A DNA stretch of 64,000 bases from Lepus europaeus (lineage: Eukaryota; Chordata; Mammalia; Lagomorpha; Leporidae), in assembly GCF_033115175.1 (NCBI RefSeq), contig NC_084829.1:131598996-131662995 (forward strand), written 5' to 3'. The position numbers were made by a program, and so were the translations under genes. How positions within the stretch are numbered: the first letter of the stretch is position 1; each line of letters starts with the position of its first letter. Under the pieces are notes generated by a model, which worked only from the letters and a program-made list of their open reading frames with translations, was not told where the DNA came from and made no database searches. This document shows, one piece after another, positions 36,327-47,342 of this stretch.

Positions 36327-37110
36327 ATTCAGTATATAATTAGTAAAGACCTCATCAGTTTGTACCCATGCAGAAACACAAAGTGTAAAAATACTGTTTC
36401 AGTACTAGTTATAGCATCACTGCACATTAGACAACACATTAAGGACAGATGCCACATGGGATGTAAGTACACAGTGACTCCTGTTGCTGACTTAACAATT
36501 TGACACTCTTGTTTATGGTGTCAGTAATCTCCCTAGGCTCTAGTCATGAGTTGCCAAGGCTATGGAAGCCTTTAGAGTTCGCTGACTTTGATCTTATTCC
36601 GATAGGGTCATAGTCAAAGTGGAAGTTCTCTCCTCCCTTCAGAGAAAGGTACCTCCTTTGATGGCCCTGTTCTTTCCACTGGGAACTCACTCACAGAGAT
36701 CTTTCATTTAGGTCTTCTTTTTTTTCTTTTCCATGGTATCTTGGCTTTCCATGCCTAAAATACTCTCATGGGCTCTTGAGCCAGATCCGAATGCCTTAAG
36801 GGCTGATTCTGAGGCCAGAGTGTTGTTTAGGACATCTGCCATTCTATGAGTCTTTTGATTCTATCAGTTAGTATTAGCAGACACTTGTCTTGTTTGTGTG
36901 ATCCCTTTGACTCTTAGACCTATCACTGTGATAAATTGTGAACTGAAATTGATCACTTTGACTAGTGAGATGGCATTGGTACATGCCACCTTGATGGGAT
37001 TGTATTGGAATCCCCTGGCACATTTCCAACTCCACATTTTGGGGCAAGTCCGATTGAGCATGTCCCAAATTGTACATCTCCTCCCTCTCTTTTTCCACTT
37101 TTATATTTAA
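36327..37110 (-). repeat. L1 3' UTR lacking its 3' terminus
   Basis: Runs from GATTCAGTATATAATTAGTA to TTTCCACTTTTATATTTAAG, covering most of the L1 3' UTR in reverse but without poly(A), C-rich block or ORF2. It shares diagnostic variants with 21580-22044. Antisense and sense ORFs of 65-74 residues here are UTR translations. Confidence 0.85.
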
Positions 37111-37584
37111 GAACCAGACTTCTTAAGATGCAGGGAGAAGAATATCAGAGACAGATATATCAGAGAAAGAACTTGGAGATGTGACAACATCTATAGCTGG
37201 TCATCTCAGGTCTTCCTCACATATGAAGCAGTACTTTTTCTTTTTTCTTAAGTAGTTTGCATGACTACACTCATGATCACTTAATTTTGATCTTTCAGTA
37301 TCAATTAATTATTTTATTCTCACTGTTCAGCCACATCAAAAACAAATAACGACACAGATCTTTGCATACAATGCCTGACTGAACAATTTTTACTTTTTGC
37401 TTTGCTATTTAAAAACCAATATGTTCCTAACTCATATTACAAAAAACTACTTTTTTCCTGGTAAGTAAAAAACCCACAAATTAGTGAGAAAATAATCAAT
37501 CATGAAATAGGAAAAAATGTTATGAGCAGGCAATTCACAGAAAAAGAAATACACATATGATAAGAAGCTTAGTCTTGCTCATAT
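37111..37584. other. Single-copy sequence, nothing recognised
   Basis: AT-rich; no supported feature. Confidence 0.35.
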
Positions 37585-37596
37585 AAGATAAATGAG

Positions 37597-37753
37597 GTAC
37601 AAGATGGCCCAAGTGCTTGGGCTCTTGCACTCACATGGGAGACCCAGAAGAAGCTCCTGGCTCCTGGCTTCAGATCAGCTCAGCCCCAGCATTGTGGCCA
37701 TCTGGGAAGTGGTCCAGTGGATGAAAGATTCTCTCTCTCTCTCTCTCTCTGTC

Positions 37754-37794
<41 letters not shown>

Positions 37795-37848
37795 CTGCCT
37801 CTCTGTGGCTCTGCCTTTTAAATAAATAAATAACTCTTTAAAAAAAAG
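37597..37848 (+). repeat. CSINE, 5'-truncated, with target-site duplication
   Basis: It starts inside the body (GTACAAGATGGCCCAAGTGC), so the tRNA head is absent. A long CT tract spans 37727-37804 and the tail is AAAT-rich. The 12-bp duplication AAGATAAATGAG lies at 37585-37596 and 37846-37857. The next, antisense CSINE starts inside the right copy of that duplication. Confidence 0.9.
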
Positions 37849-37849
37849 A

Positions 37850-37850
<1 letters not shown>

Positions 37851-37886
<36 letters not shown>

Positions 37887-38142
37887 TTTTATCCACTTAT
37901 TCACTTCCCACATGGCCACCACAGCCAAGGCTGGGCCAGGCCAAAGCAAGAATCCAGGAGCTTTTTCTGGGTCTCCCCTGTGGGTGCAAGAGCCCAAGCA
38001 CTTGCGCCATCCTCCTCTGCTTTTCCCAGGCCATTAGCAGGAGAACCATTGGAAGTGGAACAGCCAGAACATGAAATGATGCCCATATGGGAACCAGTGT
38101 TGCAGGCAGTGGCTTTGGCAGCTATGACACAATGCTGGCTCT
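37851..38142 (-). repeat. CSINE, antisense, tail-to-tail with its neighbour
   Basis: A (GA)n run at 37855-37882 is the complement of the family's CT tract, followed by TTATCCACTTATTCACTTCC, GGCCATTAGCAGGAGAACCA and the head ending near AATGCTGGCTCT. With the CSINE at 37597-37848 it forms a close inverted pair. Confidence 0.87.
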
Positions 38143-38214
38143 AGATTAGCTAATCTTAAAAAAAAAGTAATAACACTATACTGATTGCAGAAATATGCAA
38201 TCTTAAATGCAACC

Positions 38215-38670
38215 GATGACCATTTTCTTGGTACAATTTTATAAAGAGCAATTCGGCAATGTCTCCTTTGACCCAACAATTCCACTTATAGGAACAATGA
38301 TCATCTGATATATTTACACTCATGAAAACTTACATTTCCCCAGACTTATTGCGTTCAGTATTGTTTGCAACAGTTCAGGTGGAAAGAACTTGTATATCTA
38401 TCTATAGGGGACTGATTATGTATACACAGACCATACACACACATACACTCCCCTTGAGAGATGCTTAGAAGTTATATAGATACCAAGCATTATTCATGAT
38501 ATTCTTTTTGTAGGCGGCATAATTTGAATGATTTTTGCTTCCTTCTTTGTACTTTTCTGCAGTTGGATTTACTTTACAATGAATATGTATTATTTTCCCC
38601 AAGAGAATGTAATTTTTGAAAAGTATATAAAGCATTCATAAGCTAAAAATGTATGCCACTTGATGAATAA
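38215..38670 (+). repeat. Old L1 3'-end fragment (L1M-type)
   Basis: Motif order fits the end of ORF2 and the 3' UTR of ancient L1: GAGCAATTCGGCAATGTCTC, CTTTGACCCAACAATTCCAC, TTTGCAACAGTTCAGGTGGA, ATCTATAGGGGACTGATTAT, and a TACTTTTCTGCAGTTGGAT segment. Strongly diverged. Confidence 0.55.
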
Positions 38671-39099
38671 TATCATCAAATATGAATATGGCATGTTTTC
38701 TCTAAACTATCATTTGAGTTTAGAATAAAAGTAAGCAAGCCAGTTAGAGTAAATGGCACTAGTTTTCTTCTTTAGTGGAACACTAGCTTACAATAACAGG
38801 ATATTTTTTAAAGACCTAGATCCAAGTTTCACAGTCCCTCTTGCTTTCCTGTTAGTGCTTTTCTGGATATAAATTTAGGAGAATTTGAGTCCTTCTTAGT
38901 TTCTCTTGCAAAAAAATGATTTATACAAAAAAACCTAATAAATGAAAGGCACCAATTCATCACAAATTTCAAAGTCTCATTAGACAGGATTTTTAGGCTT
39001 ACAAAACCAGCCTTACCTTGGCCTAATGGAGGAGATGGTTTCATCTTTTTGAATCTTTTCTTCTGGTAAACCAACATACCTGGATTAGTTTTATTTAGT
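38671..39099. other. Single-copy sequence, nothing recognised
   Basis: No supported feature; an 82-residue minus-strand ORF (38829-39077) has no recognisable domain. Confidence 0.35.
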
Positions 39100-39386
39100 A
39101 CACAGTGTAAAAAATGTACATTTTGATTTAATGCTATAACTAGTACTCAAACAGTATGTTTCACTTTGTGTTTCTATGTGGGTGAAAACTGTTGCAATCT
39201 TTATACTAAATTGATCTTCTGTATATAAAGAGAATTGAAAATGAATCTTGATGCAAATGGAAGGGGAGAGGGAGCGGGAGAGGGGAGGGTTGCGGGTGGG
39301 AGGGAAGTTATGGGAGGGGGAAGCCATTGTAATCCATAAGCTGTACACTGGAAATTTATATTCATTAAATAAAAGTTAAAAAAAGT
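39100..39386 (+). repeat. L1 3' UTR end, 5'-truncated (young type)
   Basis: It starts near AATGTACATTTTGATTTAAT and runs through CTATAACTAGTACTCAAACA, GATCTTCTGTATATAAAGAG, a well-kept G-rich tract (39255-39318) and AATAAAAGTT with poly(A). It matches the variant seen at 51890 (ACTGGAAATTTATATTCATT). Confidence 0.9.
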
Positions 39387-39404
39387 CAAGTTAGTTAGAA
39401 TTAG

Positions 39405-39905
39405 TGTTTCAGTTTCCTAGATTAAGGTAATAACAATTTATTGTTTCTCAGGATTATACAAACTGAGCAAGTCATTCTGCATTATGACATGAGGTGTTGG
39501 GATGGCTGAATGGTCAAAATGGTCTTATTCACATTGCTGCTATTTGAGAGCTCAACTGGGGTCATGAGTTGGGGTCTTGGTTTGCTTCTAAGTGGGCTGC
39601 TCTACTTGGTTTTCTGGGCTTCTTTACTGTATGGAACATTCCAGTCCAATCTACAAAAATATGGCATCATTCGAGTTCTTTTGATCAAAATACATCACAT
39701 AATATACAATAGTTTTGGAAACTGCTAGCATATGGAAATCTGCATGAAAATTACATAGAAACCTGCTTGTTAGGCTTGTCACTTCTTCTAACATTAAAAT
39801 TATTTTAAAATAATGTTTAAGTAGATCACAGAGTTAGCCTACATTCAGGGGAAGAGGAATAGACTCTACATTTTAATGTGGAAATGTCAGGGTTGTGTTG
39901 CAAGT
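39405..39905 (-). repeat. MLT1-like MaLR LTR
   Basis: The plus strand reads as reversed MLT1: TTTCAGTTTCCTAGATTAAG, CAATTTATTGTTTCTCAGGA, GGTGTTGGGATGGCTG, GTGGGCTGCTCTACTTGG, TTGATCAAAATACATCACA, and TTCAGGGGAAGAGGAATAGA. Old and diverged. Confidence 0.6.
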
Positions 39906-40754
39906 GAGCATGTGAGATAGAAAAAGTTGTTGCTGTCAATCAGTTGGTTTCTCAGAAATCTTCAGAACATCACAGTCATGTGTAATTTGGTATGTGTATA
40001 TGTATCTGATTTCAAACATTTTCTTTAACAAAAGATGTGGATATTTTTCAAAAACCACAAATTTTTCCCTAGAAACCTTTTATTTAAGATTACAGACTCC
40101 AAGATGGCAGGATAGCAACAGGATGATCTGATTAAGTGGGGTGAAACTAATACATAAAAAAAGGAGAAAAAGTACACTCTCAGGATAAAACTATAGAAGA
40201 GCCATGGTGGGAGACCTTGCCAGAGTAGTGGAGGTGGTCCAGACCCATGCTGAAAGAGCAAATACACAATAGAAGATACTGCCATCTGGATCCAGGGAGG
40301 AGGATGCCCACCCCAGCAAGCCAGGTGAGAGGGGACTGCACAGACCCATGGTGCTAATGATACAATGGGAGAGAGAGCCTAGTGACCTGCTTTTGGCGTT
40401 CTATGTGGATCTCCCATGACAGCAGGTGACCAATTATCCAATGGCAGGGAAAAAAAGAAGGCAGTGTGTCTCTTTCCCTCCCCCACTCCCTGCTACAGCA
40501 GAGGCCTGCGACCAGCGGTGGGAGCGCTGACACCACTGGACAGAGGAGAAGGCAGCTGCCCAGGTTCCTGTGCCAGTTGCGCTGTGCTGGAAGCCTGACA
40601 ATAGGAGGGGAGGAGAAGCTGCCTCTACAAAGGGTCACTGCTGCCTGAGGGACTCTAATCCACCCAGCACAATTGAGAAGTGAGTGGGGCTGCAACATGA
40701 GATCACTTCGCATGATGCAAAACATAGTTCTAACCAGAGAAAAAAATTCTACAA

Positions 40755-40925
40755 ATGCCAAAAAATAAAGGCAAAAATTCAAAAAACAAGAATAAGGAAC
40801 ACTATGAGTCCCCCAAAGGAACAATTATATATGATATGAATGAAAAATTTTCCCATGAAATTGAGATCTTAAAGAGAAATCCAAATGAAATACTAGAAAT
40901 GAAGAATTCAATAGATGGAAAAAGA
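40755..40925 (+). pseudogene. L1 ORF1 N-terminal stub
   Basis: A start codon followed by a lysine/asparagine-rich N-terminus (MPKNKGKNSKNKNKEH) and a short piece of the coiled-coil region ('NEILEMKNSIDG'). It is fused in frame with ORF2 endonuclease sequence by a deletion, so the RRM and C-terminal domains of ORF1 are missing. Confidence 0.75.
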
Positions 40926-43882
40926 TATTCCATACCAACAGAAACCAAAATAGGGCTGGTATAGCCATCCTAATATATCAGACAAAATAGACTTTAGCAT
41001 AGAAACTGTCAAAAGAGACAAAGAAGTGCACAACATAATGATTAAGGGATCAATTCAACAGGAATAAGTGACTATCATAAATGTATATGTATCTAATTAC
41101 AGGGCATCTGGCTATTAAAAGAAATGTTAATGAATGTAAAGGAAGACATAGACTAAAATACAATAGAAATGGGAGACTTCAAATTCTCACTTTCAGCAAT
41201 GGATTGATCAGACAGAAAGAAAATCAGCAAGGAAATACAAGAGTTAATCACAATATAGGCCAAATGGACCTGAGAGATATCTACAGAACTTTCCATCCTA
41301 CAGCTGCACAATACATATTCTTCTCACCAGTGCATGGAACATTCTCTAGGATTGATCACACACTAGGCCATAAAGCAAATCTCTGCAAATTCAAAAAAAT
41401 CAAAATCATGCTATGCATCTTTAATGAACACAATGGAATAAAGTTGGATATCAACAACTCAGGAATCTGTAGAACATATGCAAACACATGGAGATTGAAC
41501 AACATGTTCCTGAATGAACAGTGGGTCACTGAAGAAATCGAAGCCAAAAACTTTTGAAAACAAATAAAGATGACAATACAACACATGAAAACTTATGGGA
41601 TACAGCAAAACCAGTGTTAAAAGGAAAGTTTTTATCAATCGGTGTGTACATCAAGAATTTGAAAAGGCACCAAATAAATGAGCTATCAGTGCATCTCAAG
41701 GACCTAGAAAAACAACAGCAAACCAAACCCAAGGTTAGTAGCAGAAAAGAAATAATTAAAACTAGAGAAGAAATAATATCAAAACAAGGTTACAAAAGAT
41801 CAACAAAACAAAGAATTGATTCTATGAAAAAATTTTTAAAAATTGACAAACTATTGGCCCAAGTAACCAGAAAAGTGAGGGCAAAGACCCAAATTAATAA
41901 AATTAGAGATAAAAAAGGAAACGTAACTAAAACACCACAGAAATAAGAAGAATCATAAGAAATTACTACAAAGAGCTGTATGCCAACAAACTGAGAAACC
42001 TAGAAGAAATGGAGATTCCTGGACCCATACAACCTACCTAAATTGAGCCATGAAGACATAGAAAACCTAAACAGCTCATAACCAAGATGGAAATTGAATC
42101 AGTAATAAAGACTTTCCACACCCTCCCCGCCCCCCCCCAAAACAGGACCAGATGGCTTCATTACTGAATTCTACCAGACATTTAAAGAGGAAATAACTAC
42201 AATTCTTCTAAAGTTATTAAAAAAAAATTGGAAAGTAGGGAATCCTCCCAAATTCTTTCTATGAAGGCATCATCACCTTCATTCCTAAACCTGAAAAAGA
42301 TACAATAAAGAGAACTACAGATCAATTTCCCTGAAGAATACAGACACATAAATCCTTAACAAAATTCTAGCCAATTTAATCCAATGACACATCAGAAAGA
42401 TCATTCACCCAGACCAAGTGGGATTTATCCATGAGATGCAGGGATGTTTCAACATTCACAAGTCAATCAATGTGATACACCACATTAACAAATTGAAGAA
42501 CAAAAATCATCTGATTATCTCAATAGATGCAGAAAAAGCATCTGATAAAATACAACACCTTTTCATGATGAAAACTCTAAGCAAATTGGCTATAGAAGGA
42601 ACATTCCTCGACACAATCAAGACAATTTATGACAAACCCATGGCAGCATCCTATTGAATGAAGAAAAGTTGGAAGCATTTCCACTGAGATCCAGAACCAG
42701 ACAAGGATGCCCACTCTTACCATTGATATTCAATATAGTCCTGGAAGTTTTATCCACAGCCATTAGGCAGGAAAAAGAAAAAAAAAAGGATACAAATTGG
42801 GAAGCAGGAAGTCAAACTATCCCTATTTGCAGATGACATGATTCTATATATAGGGGAATCAAAAAAACTCCACAAAGAGACTATTGGAACTCATAGAAGA
42901 GTTTGGCAAAGTAGTAGGATATAAAACCAATGCACAAAAATCAACAGCCTTTGTATACACAGACAATGCCACAGCTGAGAAATAAATCCTAAGATCAATC
43001 CCATTCACAATCACTACAAAAAAATCAAATACCCTGGAATAAGTTTAACCAAGGCTGTCAAAGATTTCTATGATGAGAATTACTAAACATTAAAGAAAGA
43101 AATAGAAGAAGATACCAAAAAATGGAAAAATCTTTCATGTTCATTTAGTGGAAGAATCAATATCATCAAAATGTCCATACTACCCAAAGAAATTTAAAGA
43201 TTCAATGCAATCCCAATCAATACACCAAACACATTCTTTTCAGATATAGAAAAAATTTATGTTGAAATTAATATGGAAACATTCCTATAAAATAACTAAA
43301 GCAATTTTATACAACAAAAACAAAGCCTGAGACATCACAATATCAGATTTCAAGACATATTACAAGGAAATTATAATCAAAACAGCCTGATATTGTTACA
43401 GAAACAGATGGATACACCAATGGAACAGAATCGAAAAGCCAGAAATCAATCCAAGCATCAACAACCACTTATCTTTGGCAAAGGAGCTAAAACAAATCCC
43501 TTGAACAAGGATACTCTCTTCAACAAATGGTGCTGGGATGAGTAGATCTCCACATGCAGACGTATGAAGCAAGACTCATAACTTACACCTTACACAAAAA
43601 TCCACTCAACATGAATTATAGGTCTAAATCTATGACCCTCCAATTACTAGAGAATTTTGGGAAAGCCTGCAAGACATTGGCACCAGGCAAAGACTTCTTG
43701 GAAAAGACCCCAGAGGCACAGGCAACCAAAGTCAACATTGACAAGTGGGATTACATCAAATTGAGAAGTTTCTATACTGCAAAATAGTCAGAAAATTGAA
43801 TAATCAACCGACAGAATGGGAGAAATTATTTGCAAACTTTACAACTGATAAAGGATTAATAACCAGAATACAGAGGAACCAA
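40926..43882 (+). pseudogene. L1 ORF2, degenerate
   Basis: Endonuclease part: 'IYRTFHPTAAQ', 'FSRIDHTLGHK' and 'FNEHNGIKLDI' around 41275-41450, the last retaining a catalytic-type histidine. RT part: 'MGFIHEMQG' at 42418, '[19 protein letters not shown]' at 42510-42570, and [10 protein letters not shown] (FADD catalytic motif) near 42822. C-terminal part: '[12 protein letters not shown]' at 43690 and 'ATDKGLITR'-like sequence at 43850. Broken by several frameshifts (for example around 42120 in a C-run, and 42655) and stops. It ends at the inner L1 insertion. Confidence 0.85.
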
Positions 43883-44016
43883 ACAGAGCTCTCAGGCCAC
43901 ACCCATCTCAAGCCTCTAAGGCTCCATCAAAAGCAGACAGTCCACTTAATACAGTCATAGTATAACAAGAAAAAACACCACAGTGATGGAAGAAGAATCC
44001 AAAAAATATCTCCACA

Positions 44017-45107
44017 ATGCCAAGCAACAAATGCAGAAACCAAGGAAACAAGAACAAGGAAGACATTATGACATCCCCAAATGAACAAGACACCCCAAGC
44101 CAAGATCATTAAGATGATGAGATGGAAGAAATGCAAGATACGGATTTCAAAAAATTTATGATAAGAATAATTAGAAGTTTTCAAAAACAAATGCTTGAGC
44201 TACGGAATTCCTTACTGGACAGGATAGAATATCTCTCTTGTGAAAATGAAATCTCAAGGAGGAATCAAAATGAAACTCAGAAACTGGTAGAACAGGAAAG
44301 TGTGATAGTGAAGAGAAATCAAAAAGAAATGAAGAACTCAATAGATCAAATGACAGACACATTAGAGAGCCTTAAAAACAGAGTCAGTTAAACAGAAGAG
44401 AGAATATTGGACTTAGAAGACAGAGCACAGGAAAGTATACAGTCAAAGCAAAGAAAAGAAGAGGAAATTAGAAATCTAAAAAATATTGTTGGGAATCTAC
44501 AGGATACTATTAAAAAACCCAACATTCAGGTTCTAGGAGTTCCTGAAGGCGTGGAGAGAAAGGATTAGAAGGCCTTTTTAGTGAGATACTTGCAGAGAAC
44601 TTCATGGGTTTGGAGAAGGACAGAGACATCCTAGTACAGGAAGCTCATAGAACCCCTAATAAACTTGACCAAAGGAGATCCTCACCATGACACGTTGTAA
44701 TCAAACTCACCACAGTGAAACATAAAGAAAAGATTCTAAAATGAGCAAGAGAAACGTCAGATTATTCTCAGAAGATCTCTAATTAGACTCACAGCAGACT
44801 TCTCATCAGAAACCCTACAAGCTAGAAGGGAATGGCGAGACATAGCCCAGGTACTAAGAGAGAAAAACTGCCAGCCCAGAATATTATATCCTGCAAAGCT
44901 CTCATTTTGAATGAAGGCAAAACAAAGACATTTCATAGCAAACAGAAATTGAAAGAATTTGTTGCCACTTGTCCTGCCCTGCAAAAGATGCTTAAAGATG
45001 TGTTACACACAGAAACACAGAAATATGGTCATCAATGTGAAAGAAGGTAAAGGAAGGAAACCTCAGAGCAAAAGATCACAGGAAGTGCAACAGAAAATAT
45101 CTTTGGC
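44017..45107 (+). pseudogene. L1 ORF1, full extent but broken
   Basis: ORF1 encodes the L1 RNA-binding trimeric chaperone. The N-terminus (MPSNKCRNQGNKNKED) starts at 44017 and stops after about 31 codons. A second open stretch (44122-44391) holds the coiled-coil heptads ('LDRIEYLSCENEISRRNQNE' and on). Then come 'IQVLGVPEGVE' at the RRM start (44522), 'REWRDIAQVL' near 44830, and a C-terminal domain with 'QKMLKDVLHTE' near 44980. Stops after 44391 and frameshifts near 44890 disable it. Confidence 0.85.
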
Positions 45108-45152
45108 AAATGGCAGGGCATTCAATGCGATACCAATCAAAATACCAAAGAC
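45108..45152 (+). pseudogene. L1 ORF2 stub left of the retrocopy
   Basis: Forty-odd bases coding for '[10 protein letters not shown]', the ORF2 segment that continues at 46276 with 'FSDLEK'. The sequence at the ORF1-ORF2 junction shows a deletion of most of ORF2 in this inner L1. Confidence 0.8.
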
Positions 45153-46275
45153 TGAGAACCATATTTTCCACTGCGGCTTCACATGCGCGCTACACGGCAC
45201 ACAAACTGTGTTACTCATTGTTCCCCAAATGGAGCTGTGCTTTTCTGCCTCCATGCATCTTCTTCACCATACTTTTTTTTTTTTTAAACAGGCAGAGTGG
45301 ACAGTGAGAGAGAGAGAGACAGAGAGAAAGGTCTTCCTTTGCCGTTGGTTCACCCTCCAATGGCCGCCGCGGCTGGCGCACTGCGGCCAGCGCACTGCGC
45401 TTATCCGATGGCTGGAGCCAGGTGCTTCTCCTGGTCTCCCATGGGGTGCAGGGCCCAAGCACTTGGGCCATCCTCCACTGCACTCCCTGGCCACAGCAGA
45501 GAGCTGTCCTGGAAGAGGGGCAACCGGGACAGAATCCGGTGCCCCAACCGGGACTAGAACCCGGTGTTCCAGCGCCGCAAGGCGGAGGATTAGCCTAGTG
45601 AGCCGCGGCGCTGGCTTCTTCACGATGCTTTTAAGAAAACCCCTAGTCTATGCCCCTCACGGCCTTCAAGAAAAAAAATATTTTACTGATTTTCCCAGCA
45701 TCTTATAACCAACCCGAGGTATTGTTTCTTATTTCATTGAAAACTTTGTAAGTGTGAAGGACAGATACTCAGACCTTAAAGTACTCATATGTGATGAGTC
45801 TAGTTTCTCCTAGCCCTATGTTCCAAATTTTCCACAAAACAAAACAAAACAAAATCCCAAAACAATTCATTATTTTTATAATTACAGGGGGAGGTCAATT
45901 GAGACCGTCAACAGATTTTATAGAAAACGGACTTGAAGTCTAGCTGGGTACACTGTGAGGACAAGAGGACAAATATATCATACCATTCACCTAACTGGTA
46001 TTTCTTTTTTGTAGATCATGTTCCTTGAGAGATTTCCTGTTTGTTGCTTGCCTAGAGAAAAAAAAATGTGCTGGACACAAACAAGAGCATCTGTTGCTGC
46101 AATATTTGTCAATTTATTCATTAGTCAATGTATTGTTCTAAAATTGTACTTCATACTCTATATTTGCTGGGCCCTGTATCATAATCAGTTGTCTGCTTAT
46201 TTTAATTACTGTACCCTGTTCAGCTGCTTCTCTCTCTTTTTTTTTAATAAACTTATCATTTAATTCTAAAAAAAA
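45153..46275 (+). pseudogene. Processed copy of an unidentified mRNA 3' end
   Basis: Non-L1 sequence placed exactly within an L1 ORF2 coding stretch. It ends with AATAAA (46246-46251) 17 bases before poly(A) (46268-46277). The flanks AATACCAAAGAC (45141-45152) and AATATGAAAGAC (46276-46287) fit a 12-bp target-site duplication with two mismatches. These are the marks of an mRNA copied by L1 machinery. Without the later CSINE2 (45271-45614) it is about 770 bp. No convincing ORF remains, so it looks like a 5'-truncated 3' UTR. I do not recognise the parent gene. Confidence 0.75.
45271..45614 (-). repeat. CSINE2, young, full length, with target-site duplication
   Basis: The least diverged CSINE2 in the window: T-run, GACAGTGAGAGAGAGAGAG tract, GTTGGTTCACCCTCCAATGG, GC-rich GGCCGCCGCGGCTGGCGCAC block, and the head complement ending GCCGCGGCGCTGGC. 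The B-box complement GGACTAGAACC is at 45551-45561. Flanks CTTCTTCACCAT (45259-45270) and CTTCTTCACGAT (45615-45626) form the duplication, with one mismatch. It is the innermost layer of the nest. Confidence 0.94.
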
Positions 46276-46880
46276 AATATGAAAGACATTCTTCTCAGAT
46301 CTGGAAAAAATGATTCTGAAATTCATATGGAGACACAGGAGACCTCGAATAGCTAAAGCAATCTTGTACAACAAAAACAAAGCCGGAGGCATCACAATAC
46401 CAGATTTCAGGACATACTACAGGACAGTTGTTATCAAAACAGCATGGTACTGGTACAGAAACAGATGGATAGACCAATGGAACAGAATAGAAACACCAGA
46501 AATCAATCCATACATCTACAGCCAACTTATATTTGATCAAAAAAACCAATTCCTGGAGTAAGGACAGTCTATTCAATAAATGGTGCTGCGAAAATTGGAT
46601 TTCCACGTGCAGAAGCATGAAGCAAGACCCCTACCTTTCACCTTACACAAAAATTCACTCAACATGGATTAAAGACTTAAATCTACGACCTGACACCATA
46701 AAATTATTAGAGAGCATTGGAGAAACCCTGCAAGATATAGGTACCAGCAAAGACTTCTTAGAAAAGACCCCAGAAACACAGGCAGTCAAAGCCAAAATTA
46801 ACATTTGGGATTGCATCAAATTGAGAAGATTCTGTACTGCAAAAGAAACAGTCAGGAAAGTGAAGAGGCAACCAACACTT
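46276..46880 (+). pseudogene. L1 ORF2 C-terminal part right of the retrocopy
   Basis: Resumes ORF2: '[39 protein letters not shown]' is coded in pieces over 46290-46410, then '[13 protein letters not shown]', '[20 protein letters not shown]' and '[13 protein letters not shown]'. A frameshift occurs in the A-run near 46540. At 46878 it is joined to L1 3' UTR by deletion, removing the Cys-rich C-terminal region. Confidence 0.87.
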
Positions 46881-47342
46881 TGACTATGACCCTGTCAGAA
46901 TAAGATCGAAGTCGGTGAGCTCAAAAGGCTTCCATAGCCTTGGCAACTCATGACTAGAGCCTAAGGAGATTACTGACGCTATAAACAAGAGTGTCAAATT
47001 GTTAAGTCAACAACAGGAGTCACTTGTACTTACTTCTCATGTGGGATCTGTCCTTAATATGTTGTCCAAAGTGAAGTAATGCTATAACTAGTACTGAAAC
47101 AGTATTTTTACACTTTGTGTTTCTGTGTGGGTGAAAACTGATGAAATCTTTACTTAATATATACTAAATCGAACTTCTGTATATAAAGAGAATTGAAAAT
47201 GAATCTTGATGTGAATGGAATGGGAGAGGGAGCGGGAGATGGGAAGGGTGCAAATGGGAGGGAAGTTATGGGGGTGGGGAAAGCCATTGTAATCCATAAG
47301 CTGTACTTTGGAAATTTATATTTACTAAATAAAAAAAAAAGA
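46878..47342 (+). repeat. L1 3' UTR of the inner L1
   Basis: GACTATGACCCTGTCAGAAT, AACAAGAGTGTCAAATTGTT, GTACTGAAACAGTATTTTTA, GAACTTCTGTATATAAAGAG, G-rich tract (47215-47282), AAATTTATATTTACTAAATA and poly(A). Confidence 0.92.

Larger units (their letters stand above)
40084..43882 (+). mobile_element. L1 (outer, older): 5' UTR, ORF1 stub and most of ORF2
   Basis: Level 1 of a nested stack. It begins with an L1 5' UTR end (GACTCCAAGATGGCAGGATA), has about 660 bases of GC-richer 5' UTR, then the ORF1 start at 40755. At about 40920 it jumps into the ORF2 endonuclease region, so the rest of ORF1 is deleted. ORF2 then runs collinearly to 43880, where the sequence is cut by a second L1. The continuation appears at 47343-47482. 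It is old: stops and frameshifts occur throughout. Confidence 0.85.
43883..47342 (+). mobile_element. L1 (inner, second level) inserted in the outer L1
   Basis: It starts within the last about 130 bases of the L1 5' UTR (CAGAGCTCTCAGGCCACACC), has ORF1 (from 44017), then jumps at about 45108 to the ORF2 region after RT, is interrupted at 45153-46275, resumes ORF2 to 46877, jumps to 3' UTR and ends in poly(A) at 47329-47342. The flanks CCAGAATACA and CCAGAATATA, both from the outer ORF2, fit a diverged target-site duplication. The internal deletions mean that it is defective. Confidence 0.82.

Noticed and set aside
40354-40824. A 156-codon minus-strand ORF.
   Set aside because: It is the antisense of an L1 5' UTR and ORF1 start. 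An antisense L1 promoter product is conceivable, but nothing here supports it.
44959-45708. A 249-codon plus-strand ORF.
   Set aside because: It crosses L1 ORF1, an ORF2 stub, the retrocopy and the antisense CSINE2; no single gene spans these unrelated pieces.
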